Assembly: GCA_905331475.1 (NCBI GenBank)
Contig: CAJNYU010002258.1
Span: forward strand, 78,019-142,018
Direction: 5' to 3'
DNA: 64,000 nt
DNA from: Rotaria socialis
Taxonomy: Eukaryota; Rotifera; Eurotatoria; Philodinida; Philodinidae
The notes under the pieces were generated by a model that saw only the letters and a list, made by a program, of their open reading frames with translations, did no database searches and had not been told where the DNA came from. Below are positions 38,612-53,434 of this stretch, in pieces; the first letter of the stretch is position 1; every line of letters starts with the position of its first letter. The position numbers were made by a program, and so were the translations under genes.

Positions 38612-41037
38612 TGCTTTTTTTTTACCTTGAATTGTAATCTTGATATTCAATATCAATAATTAATAAAATTTATTTTTACTACCGAGAATTGATCATAGGG
38701 AAATTTTGCTCAAGCAAAAAAAAAAGACATAATCGGCATTAAACTATTAGACATATCCAAAAAAACAGAAGTTAATATTCAGAATGGATATAAAGAGTAT
38801 ATAAATCACTGCACTATGACATTAAAAAATCCAATACATACAAGAAATTCTTAGGTTGACATATACGAAGTGTATAGAAACAGGCAAAAACTAACTATCT
38901 TATGCAATTATAGAAGGTCATTGCCAATCAATCAAACTAATAGGAAAAAGAATAATCATAAACGATATTCATTTTCTTGTACTTCCATTACACTCATCTT
39001 TATTATTACATTTTAGTTTTCCATGTACCTACTCGATCGAAAAAAATGATAGTTTTAGAAAAATCCTGTAAAAAGGCATACTGAATCATTCAATAGGCGG
39101 TCACCAACTTGAAAAATAAATAATATCTCTACGGTAACTCGCAAATTTCTTGAACCAGATTCATATTTTTATGGATTAAAATCTCGGAAACCAGGAAATA
39201 ACGTGTTTCATACGGTAATAATAGAAAACACGATGCCTTTGATAGCTTGTGAAAACATTATGTGTGTTTATTAGAAGTCTGAGTCGATTGAATAAGCTAA
39301 TTTTACTACTGGGCTTAACGCGCTTGCTCCTTCAAGCCGTGCTGTAATTCAGAAGCACGGCATGTTTCTTCATCAAAATAAGTGTTCTTAGTTTTTCGCA
39401 TATATTTCCGACACATTGGATGTTTTACCTTTGTCGATTTGTGCAGAATCTTGTTTTTAATTATGCTATTTTGACATGAGTCACTGCATTTTCAATCTAG
39501 TTCTTTGTATGTGTAATATTTAATTCCTAAAATGTTCGTTAGAAAAAGATGTTATATTATTTATCTGGTACAACAGGAAAAAAATGACTAAAACTTCATT
39601 TTGAATATACATTATCACATGAATATTCAAAAAAAAAATCTCCAGGCCTGATTAAAACTAGCGCAACTAGTTTAACAGAGAAGAACAAAGAGTGATTGAA
39701 TAGGAGACCATAATCAATAGGTATGTGAAAGCAAAGCTGTGCCGTACGGTTAGTGATACTATTAGATCAAATCAATACTCTGTTCTAATATAATCGATAG
39801 ATTATTATTCAGCTAGTATAGCTATATATGCAGCTCTAGATTGCAAAAGTTTTGTAATGAAAGTGGAAAGATTCAGAGCATTCGTTATCTTGAAAAAAAT
39901 AATTACATTAATCGCACTCTTTCCACTTGACTTTTCTTTTCTACGACAAACAAATTGTTTTTAGAATCAACTTGAGTACTCAATTATCTTTCTAGTCATT
40001 TCCTGTTCAGCAATTATTGTTCTTAATAATTACATATTATCCAATGAACCTTTTATAACATAAACATAATTATAATTTATATCGCTACTGCATATATATA
40101 TATATATATAGATATCTACAACGAGACCAGTATATGTAAGCATACGCAAAATAAATAGAATTCGCAGTTTAGTTCTATTATTGTCTCATTTCTCAACCAG
40201 TGACGTGTGTCTTAATAGCATTTTAAATATTGGTCTATATATATATATTTTGTATAGAAATGATAACAATACACTACTTGAGAAAACAAGATCTTCAATA
40301 TATTGTCGCCCTGATGAATGGCTCAGGTAGCTATTACATGCATTTCAATAGTCGCTGAGGGTTCATCAGAATTTCATCACTCTTCAATTCAGTGCCCTAC
40401 TCTATGTAAGCCAACATGAAATTATAAAGGTTCCTTGCTTGTAAACCAAATCAGAAGCTCGTTTAAACTATATCAAACGTTCAATCAAATCAAATTCAGT
40501 GGAAAGTCTACTCTTGAAGTTTCAATGCAAAGAATGTTACAAAAATAATTTGAATATTCCTTGTATTATTGCCATTGAATATTTTATTCATTTGAAGGAA
40601 AAAAAAGATGAATACAAAAATCTCCTGCCATCTTTTTTGTTTTACCTGTTTCATCAACAGAAAATGATCCAATCATATCATTTTACAAGCTTTCTTACGG
40701 CAGAACATGTTAAGCCAATAGAATTCGACTTATTGACCTCTATCGAAATGTCTAGGCGAGTTTAAAAAGAAAAAGAACATATTGAGTCGTAATTGTCCTC
40801 TTAAGAATTTTTCATGATTTTGATCGACTTATTATATCACATATGAGTTCAACTTCTTTTTCAACATTGATTGCTCGCTTCTATTTTTACATAACATGAA
40901 TCGATCGATCAACTCATTCAAGCGTTCACTCCGTTTTCATCAAATTCAAATTAAATTTCACTCTTTCTATCATTATTTAGGACTAGACTATGTTCTTTTA
41001 TTTAAAAATGACCTTGCTTATTCTAGACTCAACGAAA
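38612..41037. other. Intergenic
   Basis: AT-rich, no supported gene; (TA)n tract at 40092-40110. The open frame at 40499-40765 has no ATG at its start and no recognised domain. Confidence 0.5.
40092..40110. repeat. (TA)n microsatellite
   Basis: Uninterrupted alternating TA, read directly. Confidence 0.9.
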
Positions 41038-42245
41038 ATGTATCGTCAATTGTTTCGTCATATTACTTCTTTAACAATCAAACCAACGACTGGTTTATTT
41101 CAATCAATTTCACAACGAACACATCATTGTAATCCATTTCCAGCAATATCAAAGCAAGCACCTGAATTCAAAGGGCAAGCAGTAATTAATGGTCATTTCA
41201 AAGAAATTCAACTGTCGGATTATAAAGGAAAATATGTTGTACTTTTTTTCTATCCATTGGATTTTACATTTGTCTGTCCAACAGAACTTGTTGCTTTTAA
41301 TGAAAAATTAGATGAATTTCGTCAACTTGATACTGAAGTTATTGGTTGTAGTACTGATTCAATATACAGTCATCTTGGTAAGTTAATATACCTAGAATCA
41401 ATTCATATAGAATAGTTCATATATTGCGATTATTTCAGTGTAATTGAGAATGCGATTAACCTTGTACATTCGTAAGAATAAAAAATAATTCCAGGCTGAT
41501 CTGACATTATCAGAATGTTCAATACTCGAAGCACATTCTTTCCCTTAGAGAAAAAATGATTCACTTGATATATATATATATATATATATACAGAGAAAGA
41601 GAGATACGAAGCGCATGACTTGTAGAGAAGAAGATGCATGATCGTGACATTTTTTTCTTTAAAGACCTCAGTTAGATGAATAAACAGATGTCGAGATTAC
41701 ATAGAATAAAAACTGATTGAAAGAGAAAATTTCTTGCGCATTCTTTTTTGTTTCGAAGACTGAAAAGAAAGCCTACTACTGTATAATCATTAGTAAATGA
41801 CGTCAATATTAACCTTGTGAAGACTACCATTGCAACAATCTGTTATTCCAACTAACAGATTCCATTTATGAATTTGTCTTTCATTATTTTAGCTTGGATA
41901 AATACGCCGAGAAAACAAGGTGGTCTTGGCGGACTTAAATATCCATTATTAAGTGATTTTTCAAAAGAAATTTCACGACGTTATGGTGTTCTACTTGAAG
42001 CTAATGGTGGTATCGCATTACGTGGTTTATTCATTATTGACCGAGACCAGACTTTAAGACAGATAACTGTCAATGATTTACCAGTAGGTCGATCAGTTGA
42101 TGAAGTTCTCCGTCTTGTAAAAGCGTTTCAATTTGTTGAAAAACATGGTGAAGTATGTCCAGCTAATTGGAACGATAAAACCAATCCAAATACAATCAAA
42201 CCTGATCCCGTAAACTCGAAAGAATATTTTGAAAAACAAAAATAA
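41038..42245 (+). CDS. PRDX3: 2-Cys peroxiredoxin, mitochondrial (Prx3-like)
   Basis: Two exons, 41038-41377 and 41893-42245, 230 residues. Typical 2-Cys Prx: peroxidatic Cys80 in DFTFVCPTE, resolving Cys202 in GEVCPANW, the GGLG loop ([11 protein letters not shown]) and a C-terminal EYFEK. The last two features mark the form sensitive to over-oxidation. It reduces H2O2 and peroxides using thioredoxin. The 35 residues before the conserved core are basic, hydroxylated and acid-free ([19 protein letters not shown]), a good mitochondrial presequence, hence the Prx3 call. An in-frame ATG at 40990 would add a hydrophobic lead and is less likely. The 515-bp intron carries a (TA)n tract at 41569-41590. 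A cytosolic Prx1/2 identity is the main alternative. Confidence 0.88.
41569..41590. repeat. (TA)n microsatellite in peroxiredoxin intron
   Basis: Uninterrupted alternating TA followed by a short AGAGA run. Confidence 0.9.
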
Positions 42246-42375
42246 ATTTTTCTAAGAAAAAACAACACCAATATCCCTTTTTTTTCGCTGTTGAGACAAT
42301 CAATACTGTTTGTTTTACATGTATGCTGTTTTCTAGATCTTTTACTTTGTATGTTATAACAGAAAACAACAAAAT

Positions 42376-43615
<1,240 letters not shown>

Positions 43616-44189
43616 GCAATACCAACAGTGTTACCTTTTTGACAAAGACACATAAAATATGACTTTTTCGTTCAACACGTGCTTAAAGAAACTGACACGT
43701 GTTCTAGCCTAATTAGTACCTGCCACTCAAAAATACGCGCGTATGTTCGTGTAAATATATATATATAAATATATATTTAGTCTACTTGTTAAATTGATGC
43801 CACTCGGCATTATTTTCTCTTTCTTACGAATAACTGATACAATTAATAGATTGGTGCTCTTTTGTTCAATGTTGTAGGAAGATAGATTGCTATTGCTTCT
43901 GTTATATTGTTGTTGCTCTTCTTCTATTCTCTTTTGTCACCATGTTTTTTTTTAGTGATGAAATAAATAAATAAATATCATTCTTTCGGAACCACGAACA
44001 ATAGCTAATCTTCATTCTATCACTTAGTATAATATATATACATATTATTCCAATTAATCAATCATATTTACTGATTATCTTATATTTCTCGTTCAATCGA
44101 AAAACAAAGCTAATCGGAACTTATAAAATTGTTAAGCAAATAGTAAAACTACATTTTTGAAGATGCTGAGAAAAAACATTTAAAAAAAA
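43616..44189. other. GRB2 3' flank and spacer
   Basis: AT-rich with TA-rich tracts near 43757-43780 and AATAAA repeats near 43962-43975 that can serve GRB2 polyadenylation. No further gene. Confidence 0.6.
44181..44189 (-). terminator. Pol III oligo-T terminator of 5S rRNA
   Basis: Eight consecutive T on the minus strand directly after the mature 5S 3' end. Confidence 0.85.
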
Positions 44190-44307
44190 GCTTACGACAC
44201 TCGGTATTCCCAGGCGGTCACCCATCCAAGTACTAACCGAGCCCGACGTTGCTTAACTTCAGTGATCGGACGAGAACTGGTGTATTCAACGTGGTATGGC
44301 CGTAAGC
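44190..44307 (-). rRNA. 5S ribosomal RNA
   Basis: The minus strand reads GCTTACGGCCATACCAC at the 5' end, then the internal control region with AAGTTAAGCAACGTCGGGC, GGTTAGTACTTGGATGGG and GACCGCCTGGGAATACCG, ending CGTAAGC, which pairs with the 5' end as helix I. The length (118 nt) and sequence are classical for eukaryotic 5S. A run of eight T follows immediately on the minus strand as the polymerase III terminator. It is a single copy here, between GRB2 and the prosaposin-like gene. Confidence 0.97.
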
Positions 44308-44650
44308 GAATATCACCGTATTCGTTTGCAGTTATGAACTTTGAAAATTATTTTCATGAAAAATAAATTTTACTGAAAATAAAAAGAATGAGAAACTATG
44401 AGACCATTAGTAATAGTTGATTTCGAATAAATACGTAAAGAAGATGAAGAAAAAACAAAAGAAAAGAAAATAATTGATAGTATAATAAATCAGAATGTAT
44501 AAATGCAATCATGTTCAAAACATGATGCAATAGGAAAGGCTCACATTGTTAGTGTACTGTTACTCAAATGAAAATAACAAGTCACTATTTCATGTCAATA
44601 AATTGAAGATTATAAAAATGCAAATTTTTATAATGGAACTAAATCTTCGT
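44308..44650. other. Spacer between 5S rRNA and prosaposin-like 3' end
   Basis: AT-rich; contains the upstream region of the 5S gene and the 3' UTR of the minus-strand gene. Nothing else seen. Confidence 0.5.
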
Positions 44651-47600
44651 CTAAGTAATCAGTATATGTTTTTTCGACCAAACGTGAAGTTCACATAATT
44701 CAACAGCCTAAAAATAATACTAAATATATTTCCGAAAAACAATTGCTGTCACTCACATTGCACAACTCGGCATTTGCACGACTTGCGCACCAATAGTTCA
44801 TGCCAAATATACATTTACCATACTTAACTGGAGATGATGTCGTAACTGAAGTTATTGGTTTTGTTGTCGATTGCTTGGCTATCGAATTTTGGCACACTCC
44901 AAGATAACTGCAAATTGTATTTGGATCAGCTATTTCAGCAATTAATTGTGCAAGTACAGGTCCATATGAGTTAACGAATTCCTCACATGTAGTACGTTCT
45001 TTGCCTAGGGAAAATAAGAAGCAACAACAAAAAAACTCTATTTGTAGAGCTAAACTTACTTGGTAGAATAGTGCAAACTTTTTTCAATGCTTCTTCAACA
45101 GCTTGTTCTGATTTATTATTCTTTAGAACAGCATCCAAATAGGAAATAACATAATGACATAGTGTACATTGTGGAGTTTCACTCAATTTTTGATTAATCA
45201 TTGGTTCTTTTTCAACATCTTTTTTCAATGGTATCGCTGGTTGTAATTCACTCATCGGTGTTTGACACAAAGGTAGTTCTTGACAAAAATTATCTCCTGG
45301 ACTAAGTTTTAATTGTTCAATATGTGGTGAAAATAGATGAACAATTGTTTGACATTTTGATTGTTGTTCTTCGGATAGATGCGAACAAACAGTTGATAAA
45401 CTATGTTGGAGAGATTTTTCTTGTGAACTGCGTTTTAAAGCAAAATTTAAGAATGTTGATATATAATCACAAATACCACATGTTGCAGTATCTGCTTTCA
45501 GTATATGTGTAATGTCGATTTTCATTTGATTTGTACATAAATTAAGTTTATGACAAACTGTTGCAAGATCAAATTCTTGAAGAAGTATTGCAATTATTGG
45601 TGGACCATAATTATCAATATAATCATAACATTGATTTCTCAACGTTGATGGTATTAAACTGCAAACTTTTTCTAAATTTTCCTCAATTTCTTTTTGAGTC
45701 GATTGACTATTTATATAATTCGTAAGACTATGCATTACATATTCACAAAGTACACATGTTGCATTTGAGTCATCAACTTTTTTAATTTCTTCAATTTCTG
45801 ATTTGTTCGATTCGATTGATTCGTCACATTCTGCTTGAGAACTGCCCACATTGTCACATAACGATGATTTATTACAAAAGCCAAAATGAATACAAACACG
45901 TTTTGGATTGATTCGATCAATGTGTGCATCAAATCGTGCTTGTCTCATTCGCCAGTGTCTACGGCAGAGATGCTTAGCTGGGCAGAATTGACATGAACGA
46001 ATCAAAGAGAAAAACATTTTGTCACCGACAAATTTAGTATGGCGTTTTCGTCGTGTAACGCGAAAAAGGCAATGTTTGCATTTATCTTGGGTTGGCTCAT
46101 CTAAACATAAAAAATAATACTCGATCATCCTTGATGCTAATGGACAAGCTTGTATTCTCAGATAAATGTAAATTAATCTTTCTGTCTAATCAGTGATATT
46201 GACCTTTTAACGTGTGGGGTGGTACAACAGTAGTGGATATATGTCGTTCTTATCAAATAACAGAATAACGCCATTTAGATCTACGATGAATACTAGACAT
46301 CAATAGCTCTGAATGACAAATATCTCTGAGCACATTTCTTTTATCAGTTAGCGAGAACGCTTAAAAATAAAGGCAACCTTACCAAGATCTTCTGTATTCG
46401 ATAAATTATCTGTTAATTGTTTCTCGATTTGCACTAAATCTTTAATATCGTAGTTAATCTTTAATTCTTGAATTTGTTTTGTGTCTCCGTGAATAATACT
46501 TTTACACAATGTTTCAAATGGGCCAAGAGTCGAGCAGATATTTTTAACAATTTCGTTCTCTACATTTTTCTCATATTGATCAAAGCCTAGATCCTTTTCA
46601 GAATTTTCCGTTGTACAAAAACCCATTGCAGTACATGTTTCAGTTAGATCAAACTCTTCCAATGAGAGTTGGACTAAATCATGAACTTGTTGAACATAAA
46701 GTTGACATTGTTTATCGGCATTTTGTTGGCAAAGATCTCTGAAATGTCCTGTAAGTCTGTCACTAGCTTGTGAAATTGCATCTTTTCGTAATTGTAAACG
46801 TTCGACACATGTTGAACATTTGCCAACTGACGACACCGAACAAAGATGAATGTTTTGACAGAATTGTTCAGGATTGATTCCATCGACATAAGATTTAAGA
46901 TTATCAAATTGTTGATTGAAAAGTTCACGACATTGATCTTTGACTGGACAACTTTCACATGTTTGAAGTAAAGCATTACGAGCTGATTCCTAAAATGTAA
47001 GACGTTGATGTTTTTTTGTTAAATGAATTTTTTTTTATTACGTACTAATCCATTTAGCCAGAAATCTTTCGATGATTGAACCATAATTTTACATTGATCA
47101 CAAGTATCAGCTTTTAGTTCATGTAAATCAGCGTCAATCAATTTTTGATTATTGTTCAATAAAGCAAGATAAACTTTAGCATAACAATCATACTGTTTCG
47201 ATGCTATTAATTGCTCACAGATTGATTTGAAATCTCCAAATTCAGAGCAAAAACTATCCAAAAATGCTTCGATGGATGATCCAAGATCAACATGAATTCC
47301 AGCCATTGAATTAGGAGAGGTTGACATTGATCGAAATGATTTTGTAACTGTACAAAGGCCGAAACGTTGACAAAATATAAAAGATTTTGTTCGATCTAAT
47401 TTGTCTGTAATTTGTTGATGGTTTAATTTAATTGATGAATAACAGCCAGTTGCTTGACATAGAGAAACAAGAGTTGTTGTTATTTCGTTGGCTACAGTAC
47501 GAAAATTATTTTGGCGAAAATTTAAATTATTTTGACAACATCCACATCTGTCGTTCTCCGTATTACACTAAAATATCGTTCAAAATCTTGTACTTAAAAT

Positions 47601-50600
47601 AAATAATAAAGTCACTTACATCTACAGCAGCTGCCGAACAGTGAGTTAACACTTGACAGATGCGTTTGGCATTCTATTAAAATACAAATTTCAATTTGTG
47701 TATATTTTACATCATTTTGTTTTATATCGGAGAAAGTTCTTATCCTCGGAAAAGTAGAAGTTTCAAGCTAGTCTTTAGTTTTCTCTCTGAAAAGGATCAC
47801 GGAGGTGTTTTATTCAATTTTTCTCTTTCAAAGAAGCGGCCATTTTGATGGTATGAATTTAACCAAAATAAAATCCAGTACACATCATGCGAAAGAGAGA
47901 GAAACAATAATTTCGATTCGATGTAGCTGTTGTTGATTCTAACGAGTAACACATGGCTATCAGTAGAAAAATGAGTGAAATTTATTTTCTGACCAGACTA
48001 TTTCATTATATGTTATTAAGTTGTAAGAATCTTCACAATAAGACTTATTTATCTTGTTTGTCAACTGTACTTACAAAATGATTAATGATTTGATCAATAT
48101 TCGATTTGAATTCGGTAGCAACATTACGACACTAAAATATAAAATAAAATCTCTGCCTATCCTAATGAACCAAATCTTACACTCTCCGAGTTCGGAATTT
48201 GTTCACATAAGAAATTGGTAGTCGATAACATGGTTTGCTGAAAAGATAAAAAGAATAAGTAAAAAAACCATTTTCATTAGAAACAATTCTTACCAAGAAT
48301 GCAGCTAATTCGACTTGATAATTTTCAATTTTAGCCACACAACATTCACACTTATCATTGCACTAGAAAAATACATTCGTAATAGATAAAAAGAAAACGT
48401 TCAAGTTTTTTAAACGTATTACATTTTCAAACGCTTTTGTCGTTGGGCATACATTAAGTACATCACATACTCTATGTGGATCTACACCTTTAGCAATATT
48501 AGAAAATAGATTTGCACCTTCAGAATCTACTAAATTATAACACTAAAAACAAGGAATGATAATAATAGAGATCATTTATTTTTTTAATTATAAATAAAAA
48601 CCTACCAATTTTGACAATGGTCCGAATTTGGCACAAATTTCATTTTTAATATAAACAATGATTTCGTGCTAAAAATTTAATCGAGATTCTTCTATGAATA
48701 CAACAAAAATATAGTCTTTTCTTACACTCATCATACTATCCGATGTGGTTATTCGCATTGGATCTAGGTTTTCTAATAAAACTTCAGTACACATCTTTAA
48801 TTCGACACAAATCTCTTGTGGATTCTAAATTAAAAAAAGCGAAACAATTCCTCAATGATTACTACATGAAAAATTCTCATACCAACGATTGAATAAATGC
48901 AACAAGTTTATTAATCGATTCGTCCACTGCTGCAGTACACTAAATATAAATAAATAAATAAATAATTTTCAATGTTTCTCAGAAGATTGCCAGTTAGAAC
49001 AAATCTTAAGGATTCCTAGGAGAAAACAAAGCCTGTCACGTTCTCATTATCAGGTATCCATGTAAATGAGTCCGACACGATTCCTACTGGATCTGACTGT
49101 CGGAATGGTCTCTATTGAGTTCGAGCAAAAAGTCTCAGAAAATGTAAGGACACTACCAGATTTAGTTTTTTGAATTCTATTGCAATAGATTCTGCACAAA
49201 AATATGTCCAACAAGTCAAACAAATCTCTACTATCTATCTTCAACTCGCGTCTATTGCGATACGTATGTTGTTCTCATTTGTTATTCAAAAACATGTCTG
49301 ATGGGACCATTGATCTTCCGCAATGCCTTCATTCAAATCTGTGAATAGCAATCAAGCAAATACGTCATCAACTAATGAACTCTTTTTCTCCTGATTAGTT
49401 CTAATGTTACACAGAAAACCAATAAAAGCCTAAATTTGAATCTTCATACCTCATCTTTTTGAGGTAGTTGTCCACATAAGTGATGCAAAAATTCCGATGA
49501 ATGATTCTACAAAAATAAATATAGTTCGTATCAAGATAAACATAATTATTTAACATACCAAAAGTTTCTCAGCGATATGCTTTCTTCGCGTGAAATCATC
49601 AACACATCGTTTACAGGCATTCTTATCCTATTATGTTTTTACAAAAAGTAAAATCATGCAATCGCAGAAAGCGAATACTTACATCATTAATTGATAAATT
49701 ATCTTTCAATGACATTTTCATTTGACATATTCCAAACATTTGACAAAGAATATCTCCATCCTATAAAACATTGCTATTACAAGACATTCTCTCTTAAACT
49801 GCCAAAACATACAAAATTATTGACGAGTGTTTTCAAAACATTTGTCGCATCGTTTTCCATTAATGCATAACACTAGCAATATATTGAAATGCAAGAAATC
49901 TAAGGTTTCTAAAAAAGAAATTATTTTACCGTAGCTTCGTACGGTCCAAGTTGATCGCAAATATTTTCGCTGAGAAATGCCCGCATTTCATTCTGTAAAT
50001 ATATTAACAAATTCAGCATTCTCTCTTCAATTTAGCTCAACTTACTTTTTGTATTGGACTTGTTTTATCTCTTATTTCATTGTGACAGACTTGAAAATAA
50101 TTACAAAGTAGCAATGACTTCTAAATAGAAGAATTTGATACATTGTAGTATAAAATCTTTCGTCTCACTGTTCCATTTTTCATCTTTTCGATCAAATTTT
50201 CTCCAATATTTTCGATGACAAATTTGCAATTTTGTTTTATTTCGCCATTCCAATTCGAACATAAATGTTGATCGATATAGTGAAGAATTTCGTCCTAATA
50301 GAGATCAAATTATTGTTTTAAATTAGACTAATTTTTATTTGCTTACATCAGAATGCTGATCATCAAGCATATATTTAACATTTGTCAAAACGAATGTGCA
50401 TACTTCACAATGAACAGGTGACGAAAGCTAAAATAAACATAATCAATATTAATAATCTTAAGTACAAATAATCTTACTTCATCGTCAAGAAAATCAATAT
50501 TTTCACAGACGTTTGACAGTTCCTAATACGCATAAAATGAATTTTTATTCATTAAAATTTCTTTAAATAATTACCCTATTGTTAGTTACATGCCCATAGA

Positions 50601-52131
50601 TATCATTACCATGTCGATCAATTAAATTTTCACACTAATAAAGAATAAAGAAAGCTATTTTTTGTCGAATTTTGTTTTCCTACTTTTTGTTTTAGTTCAG
50701 AAGTTGTTAATTTCTGACAATCATTTTTCAGAAATGTTTGAATTTCACTCTGACTTTTCTGTTGATTAACATGAAGATCGTGTGTAGCACGGACAACAAC
50801 ATTGCACAATATTTTTGATTGTTCATCAAACGGTGCTTGTTTGATTTCTCCATTATCAATATGTTCTTCGTCTGGATGAGTTTCAACAGTTTCTTCACGT
50901 TGTACAATTGTTGCATCTTTACACATTTGTCCCAAATGACAGATTACACCCGCATCCTAAATTTAATTAGTATTATCGCTAACGGAAAATCGAACTTGTC
51001 ACACTTACAATATTATTTTCGACTAGAACGAGAATTTCTTTTCCATATTGACTCATCGTTTTTATACACTAAAAGACAACAAGATCAATCTCTTTCGTTT
51101 CAATTTCAACTGAGAATTATTCGTTACCTCGTCGATCTTATCTTTCGATGCTAACATTGAACAAGCACCGGACAACCATTTTTCGAGATCAATCTAAACG
51201 ATGAGCAAAATTTCAATGGTGTTCCGGTTTTATTTTCGTTTTGCGCATACTTCTGTTTTATTTTCGGCTAGAATGCTGCGTAATTTTGTAATAACATATT
51301 CACAATATTGGCAAATATTATCATTTTCTTTGTGTTGAATTGCTTGTTGTGACCAAACTTGTTTTGAACAATGATCAATTGAATTACATTGGCGTGTATT
51401 ACTCAATGATGAACACCAAAAGGATGGACCCCATGTACATTGATGTTGTCCAACGATAATCGGTGATTTTTCAGTAGTTGATCCACTCGTGCAAATACTC
51501 ATTAAACGACACAATGTCGCAAAACGCTGCAAAAATAAATAAATATTATTTTATTCTCCTCGAATTAATTTTATCTACGTTATTCTTCAATAATGTAACA
51601 GCTGATTGTCGATATTTTTCAATGACATTTGTACACTAAAAAAAACTTTCATTGTTAAGAAATTCAAAAGAATATTTTTTAACGAATTACTTTCGATGAA
51701 ACGTCAGTTGGAAATAATGATTTGCATTCATCTTTCAATGTGGATGCAATCATGTCCTAAGTAGAAAGTAGCTTTTTCTTTGGTGAAATTATCGAATAGA
51801 AATTTACTAACTTCATTGCTCGATACTTCTTCTAAGCCTTTTTGAGTATTTTGAAACATTCTTTGACACCATTGACATGTTGAAGATTCATCGACGGACG
51901 TATATTTACTATCATGAATCCAAACTGTATCAGTGCAATGTTGTATCGAACCACAATCTTCTGCATTTTCGAATGATTTACACCAATATTCAGGTCCAAC
52001 AGTGCATTCCGTAGAATAGCTAGCCGTTGAGCCGATTGACAAAGCTTTAAAATAACTAACGAGATGTTTTTATTTGAGAATGCAAGAAATATTTTACCAA
52101 TCAAATAAGTGACGAATAAGGCTTTCGCCAT
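44651..52131 (-). CDS. PSAP: Giant prosaposin-like protein, 3 SapA + about 16 SapB units
   Basis: About thirty exons. Exon 1 (52131-52098) joins 52043-51812 to give a signal peptide (MAKALFVTYLIALSIGSTAS) and a SapA domain (CTVGPEYWCKSFENAEDC...HCTDTVW). The first SapB (CQWCQRMF...) follows. A second SapA (CTWGPSFWCSS...SKQVW) lies near 51430, then a chain of SapB-like units with CxxC starts such as CEVC, CKRC, CECC, CGCC, CSTC, CKHC, CVLC, CGIC and CTLC. A third SapA closes the protein (CIFGMNYWCAS...ELCELHVWSKK) using the last exon, stop at 44651-44653. In the 5' three-quarters each SapB unit is spread over three or four tiny exons with introns at recurring places; the 3' units (47.5-44.7 kb) are mostly on long fused exons. 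Vertebrate PSAP has two SapA and four SapB. Saposins are lysosomal sphingolipid activators; some SapB proteins instead disrupt membranes. Several units lack part of the six-cysteine pattern. Exon ends are my reading and need transcript support. Confidence 0.85.
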
Positions 52132-53434
52132 AGTGCCACTGACAGTAGTTAAATAAAAGCAAAAAAGGGTGTATATAAATATCTAAAATATATCGATAAT
52201 GTTTAGTTGATTCATATGCAAAAGGAAAAATAAAAATAAAAATCATTATATACAGTGTGTTTGTTGGATTGTCACGGCTGAGATATCGTCGTTACTTATA
52301 AACAAGTAAACTGATGATTCAAGCAGAAAAATATGAGTAATATGTAAAAGTACCTTTTGGCTTTTTGTTGATGAAAAATTCTATTCTGAACAAAAGAAAC
52401 ATTTTCCTGGACCAAAAGAGTGAAGAAACATAACAATTTAATTAAGAAAAATTATATCCGCAAAACAAAATATCCAATTGAACGATTTTAGCAAAGAATG
52501 AGTCACAATTATTATACAGAACTGATTTTCTCAATACCAACATTAACTCGCAGTATTTCGATTACACATAAAAGTAGAGTAAAAACTTAATTTGAGAGTA
52601 TTATATTCATGTCTTCATAAACATAGGTGTCCACATACTCATTTGCATTTAGTTTCTGCGACATTTTGTTGTTTCTTTTTGAATGTATAAAAAAGGGAAA
52701 GAAAAAAAAGTAACGATCACGAGTTGTAACACATTGGCAATGCAATAAATAAGAATACAGCGCTCCTATCGAACCAAACCGACGGGGTGTCTTTTTAATA
52801 CGAACAGAAAAGAAAATTGCGCATCAGAAAAAGGAAACGTTTTTTCTTCACGATGAACTCGAAACAGTAGGTTACTAAATAGATTAATATCAAATATTAA
52901 AATTCTTATTTCAAATCGTGCGTGATTCTTGATCGTCTTGATTTTTGAAGGAATTCGGAGATTTATGTTTCCCAAAACAAAACAAAAAACTTTCATCTAA
53001 TTAAATAATTTGCTGCATTCAAATTAATCCCCTATAATATTATTTTTTGTTAATTATTGAAATTGATACATATTGAATATTTGATTTAAAGAAAAAAAAA
53101 TCCCTATTTTCAATAAAGTTCGTCGTGATCGTTTTATTTTATTAAATGTTTTCGTAGAAAAAGAAATCAAGGCAACATATTCGAGCCGATGATGATCGAA
53201 TACAATTGTGAATTCTTTGAAGTATTTGGCATTTATTTCATTGAACTCGTAGACCATTTTATTTTATCTAGATGTAAATTTTTACAGGCGACAAAAATAG
53301 AAGCTCACAAATTCAATATCTAGTTTTTATGAAATTAACATTCACATGGCAAAGGAATATGAGCAACACTCTTTTTTTCAATACGAACAGAATTATCTGA
53401 CAAAATGTGTTTGTGTGAATCATTGGAATTTCAC
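52132..53434. other. Intergenic
   Basis: No supported gene. Minus-strand open frames at 52766-52996 and 53054-53257 have no recognised domain or splice extension. The promoter of the prosaposin-like gene presumably lies within the first few hundred bases. Confidence 0.5.

Noticed and set aside
49050-49244. Minus-strand frame in a large saposin-gene intron
   Set aside because: No Cys pattern of SapB and no splice sites fitting the neighbouring exons; probably intronic repeat.
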